34,591 bases of DNA from Gemmatimonadota bacterium (GTDB lineage: Bacteria; Gemmatimonadota; Gemmatimonadetes; Longimicrobiales; Gaopeijiaceae), in assembly GCA_028873815.1 (NCBI GenBank), contig JAPPNN010000060.1, positions 1 to 34,591 on the forward strand, in the 5' to 3' direction. Position numbers and translations under genes: made by a program. Shown here one piece after another: positions 15,947 through 24,674 of the stretch (the first letter of the stretch is position 1; each line of letters begins with the position of its first letter). The notes under the pieces were generated by a model. The model made no database searches and was not told where the DNA came from. It worked only from the letters and a program-made list of their open reading frames with translations.

Positions 15947-16729
15947 ATGCTTGACTTCGTGATGAGACCCCTCGCCTCGGCAGGGCGTGGAACGGTCAAG
16001 ACACTGGGTTCCGTGGGACGCGCGTGGGTTCTTTTCGCCGGTGCGGCGGGAGCGCTCCGCCACCCGGGCATCTGGGGTCCGCAGCTGGTCCCGCAGCTGG
16101 CGCGCATCGGCGTTGCCTCGGTCCCCATCGCGCTCTTCATCGCGACCTTCACCGGCATCGTCATGTCGCTGCAGGCGTCGTATACACTGACCGGCACGAT
16201 CCCGCTCTACTTCGTGGGCACCCTGGTCGGCAAGACGATGATGCTGGAGCTGGGCCCCGTTCTGACCGGACTCACTCTGGCGGGACGCGTCGGGGCCAAC
16301 ATCTCCGCCGAACTGGGGACGATGCGGGTCACGGAACAGGTCGACGCGCTCGAAACGCTCGCCTACGATCCCCTCGCGTACCTGGTGGTGCCCAGGGTCA
16401 TCGCCGGGATCGTGATGTTCCCGATCGTGGTTCTTCTGGCGATGACCGTCGGCATCGTCTCCGGCTGGTTCACCGCGCTCCAGCTGCTGGACATGTCTTC
16501 TCCCGAGTTCGTAAAGGGACTGCGGCTCCTCTTTGAGCCCTGGGATGTTTGGTTCGCCATCATCAAGTCCGTTTCCTTTGGGGCGGTCGTTACCGGCGTG
16601 GGCTGCTTCTACGGACTTCAGACGGAGCGCGGGGCCGAAGGTGTCGGGCGCAGTGCGACTCAGACGGTGGTGATCGCGAGCATGATCATTCTCTGCCTGG
16701 ACGCCTTCTGGGCGGCGACTCTGCTGTGA
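15947..16729 (+). CDS. mlaE: MlaE-family ABC transporter permease
   Basis: The permease of an MCE-type lipid transporter, which moves phospholipids between outer and inner membranes. At 260 residues with about five membrane segments it fits MlaE. Family stretches seen are GIVMSLQASYTL, LGPVLTGLTLAGRVGANISAELGTM and EQVDALETLAYDPLAYLVVPR. The ATG at 15947 is preferred over an in-frame GTG at 15917, which lies in the hairpin region. The stop overlaps the start of the ATPase gene. No mlaC or mlaB homologue is visible here. Confidence 0.93.
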   Translation: MLDFVMRPLASAGRGTVKTLGSVGRAWVLFAGAAGALRHPGIWGPQLVPQLARIGVASVPIALFIATFTGIVMSLQASYTLTGTIPLYFVGTLVGKTMMLELGPVLTGLTLAGRVGANISAELGTMRVTEQVDALETLAYDPLAYLVVPRVIAGIVMFPIVVLLAMTVGIVSGWFTALQLLDMSSPEFVKGLRLLFEPWDVWFAIIKSVSFGAVVTGVGCFYGLQTERGAEGVGRSATQTVVIASMIILCLDAFWAATLL

Positions 16730-17496
16730 GCATCCGGATCGCCGAGCTCCACAAGGCGTTCGGCCCGAAGGAGGTCCTGCGGGGCTTCTCGCTGGAGGTT
16801 CGCGTCGGGGCGACCGCGGCGATCGTCGGGCCGTCGGGGAGCGGCAAGTCGGTGCTGCTGAAGCACCTGGTCGGACTGATGCGACCGGACGCGGGATCCG
16901 TTCTCGTGGATGGCGAATCGGTCCCCGACCTGGGCAGACGGGACCTCGCGCGGTTTCGCAGACGCGTCGGTTACGTCTTCCAGTTCGCCGCGCTGTTCGA
17001 TTCGATGACGATCGGCGAAAACGTGGGAATGGGGCTGAAGCGCCTGCCGGGCTGGCGTGCGGACCGGATACATGAGCGGGTGAACGAGTGTCTGGCCCTC
17101 GTCGATCTGGAGGGCATGGGCGAGCGCTATCCTTCGCAACTGAGCGGCGGCCAGAAGAAGCGGGCCGGGCTGGCGCGGGCGATCGCCGCATCGCCCAAGT
17201 ACCTGCTCTACGACGAACCCACGACCGGGCTGGACCCGGTGACCACTTCGGTGATCGACGAACTCATACTCCGTATGCGCGACGAACTGGGAGTGACCGG
17301 ACTCGTCGTGACGCACGACATGACCAGCGCCTTCCGCGTTGCCGACAGGATTACGCTTCTGCATGAAGGAAAGGCGCGGTTCACGGGTACGCCTGCGGAG
17401 GTGCGTGTCGCGCGCGACGACGTGCTGCGCGGATTCGTGGAGGGGGATCCGGGACTGTACTATGGACTTCAAGGACGGGGGGATCATGGACCGTAG
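16726..17496 (+). CDS. mlaF: MlaF-family ABC transporter ATPase
   Basis: The ATPase partner of the MlaE permease, 256 residues. Walker A is GPSGSGKS (35-42), the signature is LSGGQKKR (139-146) and Walker B is YLLYDEPTTGLD with Asp163 and Glu164. The switch His is in VVTHD. The start is a GTG overlapping the mlaE stop (GTGA), which is usual in this operon. The C-terminal end overlaps the start of the next gene by 11 bp. Confidence 0.94.
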   Translation: MSIRIAELHKAFGPKEVLRGFSLEVRVGATAAIVGPSGSGKSVLLKHLVGLMRPDAGSVLVDGESVPDLGRRDLARFRRRVGYVFQFAALFDSMTIGENVGMGLKRLPGWRADRIHERVNECLALVDLEGMGERYPSQLSGGQKKRAGLARAIAASPKYLLYDEPTTGLDPVTTSVIDELILRMRDELGVTGLVVTHDMTSAFRVADRITLLHEGKARFTGTPAEVRVARDDVLRGFVEGDPGLYYGLQGRGDHGP

Positions 17497-18472
17497 ACGA
17501 GAGATCATGGTGGGACTGGTGGTGGTGCTCGGGATTGCGGTCGGCGTGGTGGGCACCATCTGGCTGCAGGACGGATGGGGCCGGGATCGCGTATCGCTGC
17601 GGGCCGCCTCGACCAGCGTCGGACAGCTTATGGAGGGTGCGTCGGTGAAGTTTCGCGGCGTCGCGGTCGGACGGGTGGAATCGGTGGCGGTGGTGCCGAG
17701 CGGCGAGGCCGTGCTGATCGACATGTCGGTGCGGCCGGATCTGATCATTCCTTCCGACGCGGCGGTCCTGATCGCGCCCGAGTCGATGTTCGGCGACTGG
17801 CAGGCGGAGATCATCCGGCGGGGAGACTACGACACCCATCCCTACCTGGAATACCCGGGCGAGGGTGTGCTCCCGGGGGTGGCGCTCCCCGATTTCTCGC
17901 GCCTCACCGCCACCGCGGACGAGATCGCGCAGAACCTCACGACCATTTCCGAGAGGTTTGAGGTCGCGTTCACAGAGGAGACGGCGCAGAATCTCGGCCG
18001 GGCGATCGACAACCTGGGCGAAGTCAGCGACCAGTTCTCCGAGATCATCGACCAGCAGGCCGAACGCTTCGACGCTCTAGCCGAGCGCGTTGACGCATCG
18101 ACGCAGGAGTTGGGTGCGGCGGCGCGGGCGGCCCGGGTGTCGTTCGAGCGGGTCGACGCCATTGTCGCGGATGGCCAGGTCCAGAAGCTGTTCGCCGACG
18201 CGGGTACGGGCGTGGAGAACCTGAGAAGGCTGACCGAGAACATGGACGCCTCGCTCACGGACCTCCAGACGGCCGCCCGTCAGGCCGATGCGACCTTTGC
18301 ACGTCTGGACGCCCTGCTGGTCGCGCTGCAGGACGAGGACGGGTCGTTGGGTCGGCTGCTGGCGGATCCCGCACTGGCGGAAGGCGCGCTGGAGGCGGTC
18401 GCACAGATGCGCGACCTGCTGAGTGACATCCAGCAGAACCCGCGGCGCTACCTGAGCTTCTCCATCTTCTAG
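17486..18472 (+). CDS. mlaD: MlaD/MCE-domain lipid-transport protein
   Basis: A membrane-anchored MCE protein of 328 residues. One N-terminal membrane helix (about 8-27, VGLVVVLGIAVGVVGTIWL) is followed by the MCE domain (about 35-135, with VGQLMEGASVKFRGVAVGRVESV). A long periplasmic helical tail (150-320), rich in heptad-like Ala, Leu, Glu and Arg, follows. MCE proteins form hexameric rings or tubes through which lipids pass. The ATG at 17486 follows a GGGGG run; an in-frame ATG at 17462 is possible. It completes the mlaE-mlaF-mlaD core. Confidence 0.9.
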   Translation: MDRRREIMVGLVVVLGIAVGVVGTIWLQDGWGRDRVSLRAASTSVGQLMEGASVKFRGVAVGRVESVAVVPSGEAVLIDMSVRPDLIIPSDAAVLIAPESMFGDWQAEIIRRGDYDTHPYLEYPGEGVLPGVALPDFSRLTATADEIAQNLTTISERFEVAFTEETAQNLGRAIDNLGEVSDQFSEIIDQQAERFDALAERVDASTQELGAAARAARVSFERVDAIVADGQVQKLFADAGTGVENLRRLTENMDASLTDLQTAARQADATFARLDALLVALQDEDGSLGRLLADPALAEGALEAVAQMRDLLSDIQQNPRRYLSFSIF

Positions 18473-18478
18473 GCGACG

Positions 18479-18919
18479 ATGTCCGGCGAGACGGCAACGG
18501 TCGAGCGCAGTGCGGGCGGGGTCGTCGTGCGCCCTGTCGCCGGCGTATGGCACGCGCTCCTGATCAAGGATCCCTACGGCCACTGGTCGTTGCCTAAGGG
18601 TCATATCGAGGGCGGCGAGAGCCTGCGCGAGGCGGCCCTGCGCGAGGTGGTGGAAGAAACCGGGATCACGCCCGAGGTCGTCGGCCCGCGCATCGACACG
18701 ATCGACTGGAAGTTTCGACAGGGGGACAGGACCATTCACAAGTACTGCACGTTCTTTCTCATGCGAAGCCGCCTGGGCCAGCCGATCCCGCAACGGGACG
18801 AAGGGATCAGCGCCTGTGCCTGGCTCCCGATCCCGGATGCGGCGTCCCGAGTCCCGTACAAGGAGACCCGGGACGTCGTGCTGCGTTCGGACGCGAAGAT
18901 TGCGGAGGCGGGGTGGTGA
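18479..18919 (+). CDS. Nudix hydrolase
   Basis: A 146-residue Nudix pyrophosphatase. The Nudix box is complete: Gly41, Glu47, then REVVEETGI (55-63). WSLPKGHIEGGES leads into it, a sequence common in diadenosine-polyphosphate or nucleotide-sugar hydrolases. The substrate cannot be assigned further. It follows mlaD by 6 bp and its stop overlaps the start of the next gene. Confidence 0.92.
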   Translation: MSGETATVERSAGGVVVRPVAGVWHALLIKDPYGHWSLPKGHIEGGESLREAALREVVEETGITPEVVGPRIDTIDWKFRQGDRTIHKYCTFFLMRSRLGQPIPQRDEGISACAWLPIPDAASRVPYKETRDVVLRSDAKIAEAGW

Positions 18920-20172
18920 GCCCGGCTAGCGGCGGCGGCAGCCAGGGACCTTGGCGGATCGCGCAGGCCGCGGTGCTGATCCTGGTTGCCGGCTACTTCC
19001 TGTACAGTCTGCGCGCCCTGCTCAACCCGTTCATCATCTACTGCGTGTTCATCGCGCTGCTGACTCCGTTTCGCGGGGTGCGCGGGCACGCGCTCACGGT
19101 CACCGTGGCCACGGTCCTCGTGGCCCTGTGGGTGCTGGACACGGCGGGTTCGCTCCTGGCGCCGTTTTTCCTGGCGTTCGTGCTCGCGTACATCCTGGAC
19201 CCCCTGGCGGATCGGGTCTCCGCGCACCCGCGCATCGGACGCACGCTGGCCATCTTCCTGATTCTGGTGCCCTTCCTGGCGGCGGGCGCCCTGGCCGTCG
19301 TCTTCGGTGTCCCGGAGATCGTTCAGCAGGCGCGCGCGCTGATCGGCGAGACGCCCCGGGCTCTCAACGCGTTCACAACCTGGCTGCAGGCCCTGACCCC
19401 GACCGCGCTGGGATTCGACATTCCCTTCGTGGACGAGGCTGCCCTGCTGGCGCGTGTGCAGGCGATCGACGGACAGATGGTTGCCGAATTCCTGGAGTCG
19501 AGGCGCGCCGACCTCACCGAGCGGGCATGGGCGACCGTCCTCGGGCTCGGGCGCGGCTTCGGCGCCATGCTCGTGATCGCCGGCTATCTCGTGCTGACGC
19601 CCGTCCTCATGTTCTACGTGCTGCGCGACTACGATCGCATCGTCTCGGGCGTACAGGGTCTCATTCCCGCCGGAATCCGCCCCGGCGCGACCGATTTCCT
19701 GCGCGAGTACGACGAGCTTCTCTCCCGCTATCTGCGCGGCCAGGTATCGGCGTCGCTTCTGACGGGAGCCATCACCTGGCTCGGCCTCCTGATCGTCGGC
19801 TTCCCCTATTCCTTCCTGCTGGGCGCGACCGTCGCCGTACTCGGGATCGTGCCCTACCTGGGCGTGGCCGTTTCGCTCGTCCCGGCGATCATCCTTGCGC
19901 TGGTGAGCGACAGCATCGGTCTCTCGCTCATCAAGGTCGCGGCCGTGTACGGTGCCGCCCAGGCGCTCGAGAGCACGGTGATCAGCCCTCGCATCGTGGG
20001 AGACTCGGTCGGCCTGCACCCCGTCTGGATCGTCCTGTCGCTGTCTCTCGGCGGCTTCTTCTTCGGCTTTGCGGGCCTGCTGATCGGGGTGCCGGTCGCC
20101 GTGGGCGCCAAGCTGCTTCTCGTGCGGGGCCTGGAACGCTACCGCAACTCCACGCTGTACAAGGAAACCTGA
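18913..20172 (+). CDS. AI-2E/PerM-family membrane transporter
   Basis: A 419-residue polytopic membrane protein of the AI-2 exporter/PerM family, whose members export small molecules or ions. About eight hydrophobic segments are present. The family motif region is GYLVLTPVLMFYVLRDYDRI (about 234-253), and PYLGVAVSLVPAIILAL lies near 314-330. The start is GTG at 18913 or 18916 after GGAGG; both overlap the Nudix stop. The family name does not prove a quorum-sensing role. Confidence 0.88.
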   Translation: MVSPASGGGSQGPWRIAQAAVLILVAGYFLYSLRALLNPFIIYCVFIALLTPFRGVRGHALTVTVATVLVALWVLDTAGSLLAPFFLAFVLAYILDPLADRVSAHPRIGRTLAIFLILVPFLAAGALAVVFGVPEIVQQARALIGETPRALNAFTTWLQALTPTALGFDIPFVDEAALLARVQAIDGQMVAEFLESRRADLTERAWATVLGLGRGFGAMLVIAGYLVLTPVLMFYVLRDYDRIVSGVQGLIPAGIRPGATDFLREYDELLSRYLRGQVSASLLTGAITWLGLLIVGFPYSFLLGATVAVLGIVPYLGVAVSLVPAIILALVSDSIGLSLIKVAAVYGAAQALESTVISPRIVGDSVGLHPVWIVLSLSLGGFFFGFAGLLIGVPVAVGAKLLLVRGLERYRNSTLYKET

Positions 20173-20194
20173 GAAAAGGAACCCTGAAACCCAT

Positions 20195-21160
20195 ATGTCC
20201 GACAACAGTATCGAGAACCTCGTGATCGTCGGTTCCGGCCCCGCCGGCTGGACCGCCGCGATCTACGGGGCCCGCGCGAACCTCAGCCCGCTAGTCTTCG
20301 AAGGCGCCGGGAGCCGCACCATGATCCCGGGTGGCCAGCTCATGTTCACCACCGATGTCGAGAACTACCCCGGCTTTCCGGAGGGCATCGGCGGCATCGA
20401 AATGATGATGCACTTCAAGAACCAGGCGATCCGCTTCGACACCCGCGTCTTCACCGAGGACATCACCGAGGTCGACTTCTCCGTCCGGCCGTTCCGGCTG
20501 CGGTCTTCGGGTGGGCAGGAGGTTCGGGCCCGCACGGTCGTGCTCGCGACCGGGGCCAACGCGCGCTGGCTGGGTGTCCCGGGCGAGGAGCGGCTCGCGC
20601 AGAGCGGCGGGGGCGTGTCGGCGTGCGCCGTGTGCGATGGGGCTCTGCCGTTTTTCCGCAGCCAGGTGATCGCCGTCGTGGGCGGCGGCGACAGCGCCAT
20701 GGAGGAAGCCCTCTACATGACCAAGTTTGCTAGTCAAGTCCTCGTCATCCATCGGCGGGACGAGTTGCGGGCTTCCCGGATCATGCAGGATCGGGCCCTT
20801 GCCAGCGACAAGATCCGCTTTTTGTGGAACAAGGTCGTCGTGGAAGTGCTCGGCGACGAATTCATCACCGGCATTCGGGTCAGGGACACGGTGACGGGGG
20901 AAGATTCGGCGCTGGCCGTCGGCGGGATGTTCGTGGCGATCGGCCACGATCCCAACACGGCCTTCCTGCGCGGCCACGTCGATCTCAAGGACAACGGCTA
21001 CGTGCGGCTTCCGATCCCGTGGCGCACCGAGACCAACGTGCCCGGGGTGTTCGCCGCCGGCGACGTCATGGACGATTTCTACCGCCAGGCCGTATCGGCG
21101 GCGGGTACGGGGTGCATGGCGGCGCTGGAAGCGGAGCGGTTTCTGGCGCACGGGGGGTAA
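20195..21160 (+). CDS. trxB: Thioredoxin-disulfide reductase
   Basis: An FAD enzyme that reduces thioredoxin with NADPH. At 321 residues it is standard. The FAD-binding motif is VGSGPAGWTAAIYGARA, the redox pair is CAVC (Cys144, Cys147), the NADPH site is GGGDSAMEEALYMTKFA, and the C-terminal FAD motif is GVFAAGDVMD. It begins 22 bp after the transporter gene and its stop overlaps the next ATG (TAATG). Confidence 0.96.
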   Translation: MSDNSIENLVIVGSGPAGWTAAIYGARANLSPLVFEGAGSRTMIPGGQLMFTTDVENYPGFPEGIGGIEMMMHFKNQAIRFDTRVFTEDITEVDFSVRPFRLRSSGGQEVRARTVVLATGANARWLGVPGEERLAQSGGGVSACAVCDGALPFFRSQVIAVVGGGDSAMEEALYMTKFASQVLVIHRRDELRASRIMQDRALASDKIRFLWNKVVVEVLGDEFITGIRVRDTVTGEDSALAVGGMFVAIGHDPNTAFLRGHVDLKDNGYVRLPIPWRTETNVPGVFAAGDVMDDFYRQAVSAAGTGCMAALEAERFLAHGG

Positions 21161-21651
21161 TGAACCAAACCCTCTTCAGTCGCTCCGGCCGCGCCAGGAT
21201 CCACGCGCGGCTCGACCGTCTGTCACCGGATAGGAAGCCGATCTGGGGGACGATGTCGGCGGGAAAAATGGTCTGTCACGTTGCGGATCAATTGCGCGTC
21301 GCACTCGGGGATACCAAGACAAGCCCCCGGCGAATCACAGTCCGGCTGGGCAACGGGAGAATCGCCATAAGCCCCGGCCTGCTACGATTCAAACCGTTTC
21401 GATACCTGTTCGTCCACCGCTTTCCGTGGCCGCGAGCAAGCATTGGAGCTCCTCCCGAGATGTGGAGGACAGCTCCCGGCGAGTGGCGGCAGGATACTGC
21501 CTCGCTTCACGCCCTCATCGATCGCGTTGGTGACCGGTCTCTCGTCGTACGCTGGGGCCGTCATCCGTGGTTCGGTTCGGTGTCAGGTCAGGAATGGGGA
21601 ATGCTCTGCTGGCGACACCTGGACCATCACTTCCGGCAGTTCGGGGTCTGA
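21160..21651 (+). CDS. DinB-like / DUF1569-type protein
   Basis: A 163-residue protein resembling the DUF1569 branch of the DinB/YfiT-like four-helix group. The pattern is LSPDRKPIWGTMSAGKMVCHVADQLRVALG near the start, with a His (MVCH), and WGMLCWRHLDHHFRQFGV at the end, with a His cluster. In related proteins such histidines bind a divalent metal, with thiol-transferase-like or unknown function. The ATG overlaps the trxB stop. A longer upstream open frame lies inside trxB and is not used. Confidence 0.75.
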   Translation: MNQTLFSRSGRARIHARLDRLSPDRKPIWGTMSAGKMVCHVADQLRVALGDTKTSPRRITVRLGNGRIAISPGLLRFKPFRYLFVHRFPWPRASIGAPPEMWRTAPGEWRQDTASLHALIDRVGDRSLVVRWGRHPWFGSVSGQEWGMLCWRHLDHHFRQFGV

Positions 21652-21747
21652 GAGCGAATCTCCCGCGCCGACACGGTTTGCGGATCCAACCGTCGAGCCC
21701 CACGTTGACCGCGTCAGCGAAGCGTTCTCGTTCAACAAGGAGATCCC

Positions 21748-22137
21748 GTGAACCAGAAATGCATACTTGCGACCGTCGCGGGTGGCGTCACCCTGTTCGT
21801 GCTCGGATTCGTCATTTATGGGGTGTTGCTGGCGGATTTCTTCGCCAACGACTCCATGTCCGAGACACCGGCCTACTGGGCGATCGGGGCGGGCCAGCTG
21901 GCCAGCGGTGCGCTCCTCGCCCTCGTGCTGAGCTGGCGTGCTGCCGGGGGGCCCGCCGAGGCGTTCAAGGCCGGGGCGGGTGTGGGCGTGTTCTTCAGCC
22001 TCTCGATGGGACTGACCATGTTCGGGACCACCGAGGGCATGTACACGGTAAACACGGTAGTCGGCGACGCCGTCGTTTCGATCGTGATGTACGGGATTGC
22101 GGGCATGGTGGTGGCGAAGGTGCTCCACGAGGGCTAA
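21748..22137 (+). CDS. Small integral membrane protein, 129 residues
   Basis: About four hydrophobic segments: roughly 7-29, 44-62, 77-95 and 105-124. The start is GTG at 21748 behind AAGGAG (21737-21742). Conserved-looking short motifs are GQLASGALLALVLSW and TVVGDAVVS. The function is unknown. It converges on the SDR gene with a 15-bp gap. Confidence 0.75.
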   Translation: MNQKCILATVAGGVTLFVLGFVIYGVLLADFFANDSMSETPAYWAIGAGQLASGALLALVLSWRAAGGPAEAFKAGAGVGVFFSLSMGLTMFGTTEGMYTVNTVVGDAVVSIVMYGIAGMVVAKVLHEG

Positions 22138-22152
22138 TCGAGGGGCCGTCGG

Positions 22153-22872
22153 CTAATCCAGCCCCAGCCCGCCGTCAACGACGATCACCTGGCCGGTGAC
22201 GTAGTCGGCGGTCGCCAGGAAGCACACGGCGCTGGCCACATCTTCCGGCGTGCCCACCCGGCCGAGCGGGATGCGCCGACGTGTGCGCTCGACGACGTCC
22301 GGGGTGTGGTGTCGCGGTGGCAGCACATATCCCGGGGCGACAGCGTTGACGCGCACTTCGGGCGCGAGGCGCCTGGCCGCGACCCGCGTGAGGTGGAGCA
22401 GTCCCGCCTTCGCCACCGAGTGGTGTGGATGGCTCGTCCAGGGCCGCAGCGCCGACAGGTCGACGATGTTCACGACCGCACCGCGCGCCGCGCGCAGCAT
22501 CCCGGCGGTTTTGCGGATCAGGAGGAACGGGCCGCGCAGGTTCACCGCCATGACCGCGTCCCATTCGTCGGCGGTGACATCGAGCAGGTCGTTGGCGACG
22601 AAGGTGGCCGCCGAATTGACGAGCAGGTCGAGGCGGCCGAACCGCTCCCGGGCCTCGCGGGCCAGGCGGACCACATCTTCCTCGCGTGACAGGTCGGCGC
22701 TCACCGCGTGGGCCCGTCTGCCGGCCCGTCGGGCCGCCGCTTCGACTTCGGCGGCACCCGCAGGCGACGAGTTATAGGTGACCAGCAGATCGTAGCCGCT
22801 TTCGGCCAACGCCAGGGAGATCGCCCTTCCCACCCTCACACCGCCGCCGGTTACGAGTGCAACTGGAGTCAT
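22153..22872 (-). CDS. Short-chain dehydrogenase, pteridine-reductase-like
   Basis: A 239-residue NAD(P)H-dependent SDR most like the PTR1/FolM group, which reduces dihydropterins or dihydrofolate. Cofactor motifs: TGGGVRVGRAI, VNSAA and ADL. The catalytic YxxxK region reads HHSVAKAG, so the usual Tyr is His while Lys is kept. It ends TGQVIVVDGGLGLD, typical of SDRs. The ATG at 22872 begins the Rossmann strand; an upstream in-frame ATG at 22968 lies within the start region of fumC. A pterin link fits the PTPS-type gene 1.9 kb away. Confidence 0.8.
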   Translation of the reverse strand: MTPVALVTGGGVRVGRAISLALAESGYDLLVTYNSSPAGAAEVEAAARRAGRRAHAVSADLSREEDVVRLAREARERFGRLDLLVNSAATFVANDLLDVTADEWDAVMAVNLRGPFLLIRKTAGMLRAARGAVVNIVDLSALRPWTSHPHHSVAKAGLLHLTRVAARRLAPEVRVNAVAPGYVLPPRHHTPDVVERTRRRIPLGRVGTPEDVASAVCFLATADYVTGQVIVVDGGLGLD

Positions 22873-22953
22873 CGTTGCTATCTTTCGTCCGTTCGTTCGG
22901 CCCTGGCACGGGCCATTCGCAGGCACCACCCGAGCTGCTACAAGAGTACGATC

Positions 22954-24348
22954 ATGTCCAAATCCCATCGAATCGAGAAGGACTCACTGGGCGAGGTGCG
23001 CGTTCCCGCCGATGCCCTCTACGGAGCCCAGACCCAGCGCGCGGTCGAGAACTTTCCCATCAGCGGCCGCGGGTTCGGTCGGCGCTTCATCGAGGCGCTC
23101 GGAAGGCTGAAGGAGGCGGCGGCCGAGACGAACGTCGAACTGGGGCTGCTGGCGGCGGGGCGGGGCGAGGCGATCGCCGTTGCGGCGCGCGAGGTAGCGG
23201 ACGGCAAGTGGGACGATCACTTCCCGCTGGACATCTACCAGACGGGTTCGGGCACCTCGACCAACATGAACGCGAACGAGGTGATCGCGGCGCTGGCCAA
23301 CCGCTCGGCGGCGGCGGAGTCGCGGGTGCATCCGAACGACCACGTCAACTACGGGCAGTCGTCCAACGACATCATTCCGACGGCGATCCATGTCGCGTGC
23401 CGGGCGGCGATCCGCGACGAACTCGTCCCGGCGCTGGGACGGCTGCAGGAGGTGCTGGCGGCCAGGGCGAGCGATTTCGACGGCATCGTCAAGTCGGGGC
23501 GCACTCACCTCATGGACGCGACGCCGGTGCGCCTGGGTCAGGAGTTCGGGGGCTACGCGCGACAGGTGGAGAAGGGGATCGAGCGAGTGGAGCGGGCGGG
23601 CGAGGAGCTGGCCGAGGTGGCGCTCGGGGGGACTGCGACGGGGACCGGGATCAACACCCATCCCGAGTTCGCGCGCCGCACGATGGCCAGGGTGGCCACC
23701 AGGTACGGGATCGATTTCCGTGAAGCGGAGGATCACTTCGAGGCGCAGGGCGCCAAGGATGCGTGCGTGTCGCTGGCCGGTGCGCTGAACACGGTGGCGG
23801 CGAGCCTCATGAAGGTGGCGGACGACATCCGCTGGCTGGCGAGCGGGCCCACGTCCGGCATTTCGGAGATCCAGTTGCCCGCGGTGCAGCCGGGGAGTTC
23901 GATCATGCCGGGCAAGGTGAATCCGGTGATCTGCGAGGCGCTCATGATGGTGTGCGCGCGGGTGGCGGGAAACGCGACGACGGTCACGATCGGGGGCCAG
24001 CGCGGCAACTTCGAACTGAACGTGATGATGCCTGTGATCGCGGACGCGCTGCTGGAGTCGATTGATCTGCTGGCCAACGCGGCCGCGGTCTTCACCGAAC
24101 GGTGCGTGGCCGGGATCACGGCCCGCCCGGAACGCGCCCGCGAGCTGCTTGAGCGGAATCCCTCGATCGCTACCGCGCTGAACGCGTACATCGGCTACGA
24201 CGAGGCTGCGGTAGTGGCGAAGAAGGCTGCCGCGGAGGGGCGGTCGGTGCGGGAGGTGGTCGAGGAGATGGGCCTGATCGAGCCGGAAGAACTGGACGAG
24301 GCGCTGGACGTCCGGCAGATGACGGAGCCGGGGGTCCCGGGGAGCTGA
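22954..24348 (+). CDS. fumC: Fumarate hydratase, class II
   Basis: This iron-independent enzyme of the TCA cycle interconverts fumarate and malate. At 464 residues it is full length. TGSGTSTNMNANEV (97-110) and SGRTHLMDATPVRLGQEF (181-198, with His185) form parts of the active site. The lyase signature GSSIMPGKVNP is at 314-324, with the catalytic Ser. The ATG at 22954 starts the conserved sequence; the open frame further upstream is antisense to the SDR gene. Confidence 0.96.
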   Translation: MSKSHRIEKDSLGEVRVPADALYGAQTQRAVENFPISGRGFGRRFIEALGRLKEAAAETNVELGLLAAGRGEAIAVAAREVADGKWDDHFPLDIYQTGSGTSTNMNANEVIAALANRSAAAESRVHPNDHVNYGQSSNDIIPTAIHVACRAAIRDELVPALGRLQEVLAARASDFDGIVKSGRTHLMDATPVRLGQEFGGYARQVEKGIERVERAGEELAEVALGGTATGTGINTHPEFARRTMARVATRYGIDFREAEDHFEAQGAKDACVSLAGALNTVAASLMKVADDIRWLASGPTSGISEIQLPAVQPGSSIMPGKVNPVICEALMMVCARVAGNATTVTIGGQRGNFELNVMMPVIADALLESIDLLANAAAVFTERCVAGITARPERARELLERNPSIATALNAYIGYDEAAVVAKKAAAEGRSVREVVEEMGLIEPEELDEALDVRQMTEPGVPGS

Positions 24349-24351
24349 CGG

Positions 24352-24457
24352 CGGGCGTTGGCGCGGCGGGTGCGCGGGCGTTGGCGCGGTGGGTGCGTGG
24401 GCGTTGGCGCGGCGGGTGCGCGGGCGCTCGCACGGTCTGTGCGCGGGCGTTCGCATG
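24352..24457 (+). repeat. 23-bp tandem repeat, about 4.6 copies
   Basis: Units begin at 24352, 24375, 24398, 24421 and 24444. The first three are nearly identical (CGGGCGTTGGCGCGGCGGG plus TGCG). The fourth has drifted, and the fifth is cut off after 14 bp. The unit is not a multiple of three and the array starts 3 bp after the fumC stop, so it is non-coding. It could affect fumC mRNA ends or simply be slippage. Confidence 0.85.
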
Positions 24458-24486
24458 TCCGAATGGGACTGATTTCGGGGGGGCTA

Positions 24487-24515
24487 TTGCGATGGCGGCG
24501 GTCGCTCCACATATT
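24487..24515 (+). promoter_or_regulatory. Sigma-70-like promoter of the 6S-like RNA
   Basis: TTGCGA (24487-24492) and CATATT (24510-24515) are exactly 17 bp apart. The predicted start about 7 nt downstream is 24522, the first base of the closing stem of the RNA below. The -35 resembles the TTGCGT of the toxin-antitoxin promoter. Confidence 0.6.
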
Positions 24516-24521
24516 CGGGTC

Positions 24522-24670
24522 GTGCTGGAGGGCTTCGTATTTGAGCCAACACTAGAAGAGCCGGGACTGCCTCCCGCGGTGGACGTCACGCCTCGTTCCC
24601 GGGGACTGCGGAAGCAGTGGGGGAGTCACCAAGAGTTAAGCCCGGGCTTCAGGTTTACACCCTCCGGCAC
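24522..24670 (+). ncRNA. ssrS: 6S RNA (ssrS-like)
   Basis: 6S RNA binds the housekeeping RNA polymerase by mimicking an open promoter, mainly in stationary phase. The sequence folds into the 6S plan. The closing stem is 24522-24532 with 24660-24670 (11 bp, one G-U pair). An inner stem TTTGAGCC (24540-24547) pairs with GGCTTCAGG (24645-24653, one bulge). A large open bubble of 17 nt on each side follows (24548-24564 and 24628-24644). The apical stem is 24565-24574 with 24619-24627, and it contains a perfect ACTGC-GGAA-GCAGT hairpin (24605-24618). The 3' part, CTTCAGGTTTACACCCTCCG, closely resembles the 3' part of E. coli 6S from TTCAAGGGTTACAGCC onward. The promoter and terminator fit the ends. 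The assignment rests on structure and recalled similarity; no covariance search was run. Confidence 0.78.
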
Positions 24671-24674
24671 ACGG

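Noticed and set aside
16660..17814. A long open frame antisense to mlaF and mlaD.
   Set aside because: It is a shadow of three well-supported genes on the plus strand.
22873..22968. An N-terminal extension of the pteridine-reductase-like SDR up to 22968.
   Set aside because: It would overlap the fumC start on the other strand, and the extra residues precede the Rossmann strand without similarity.
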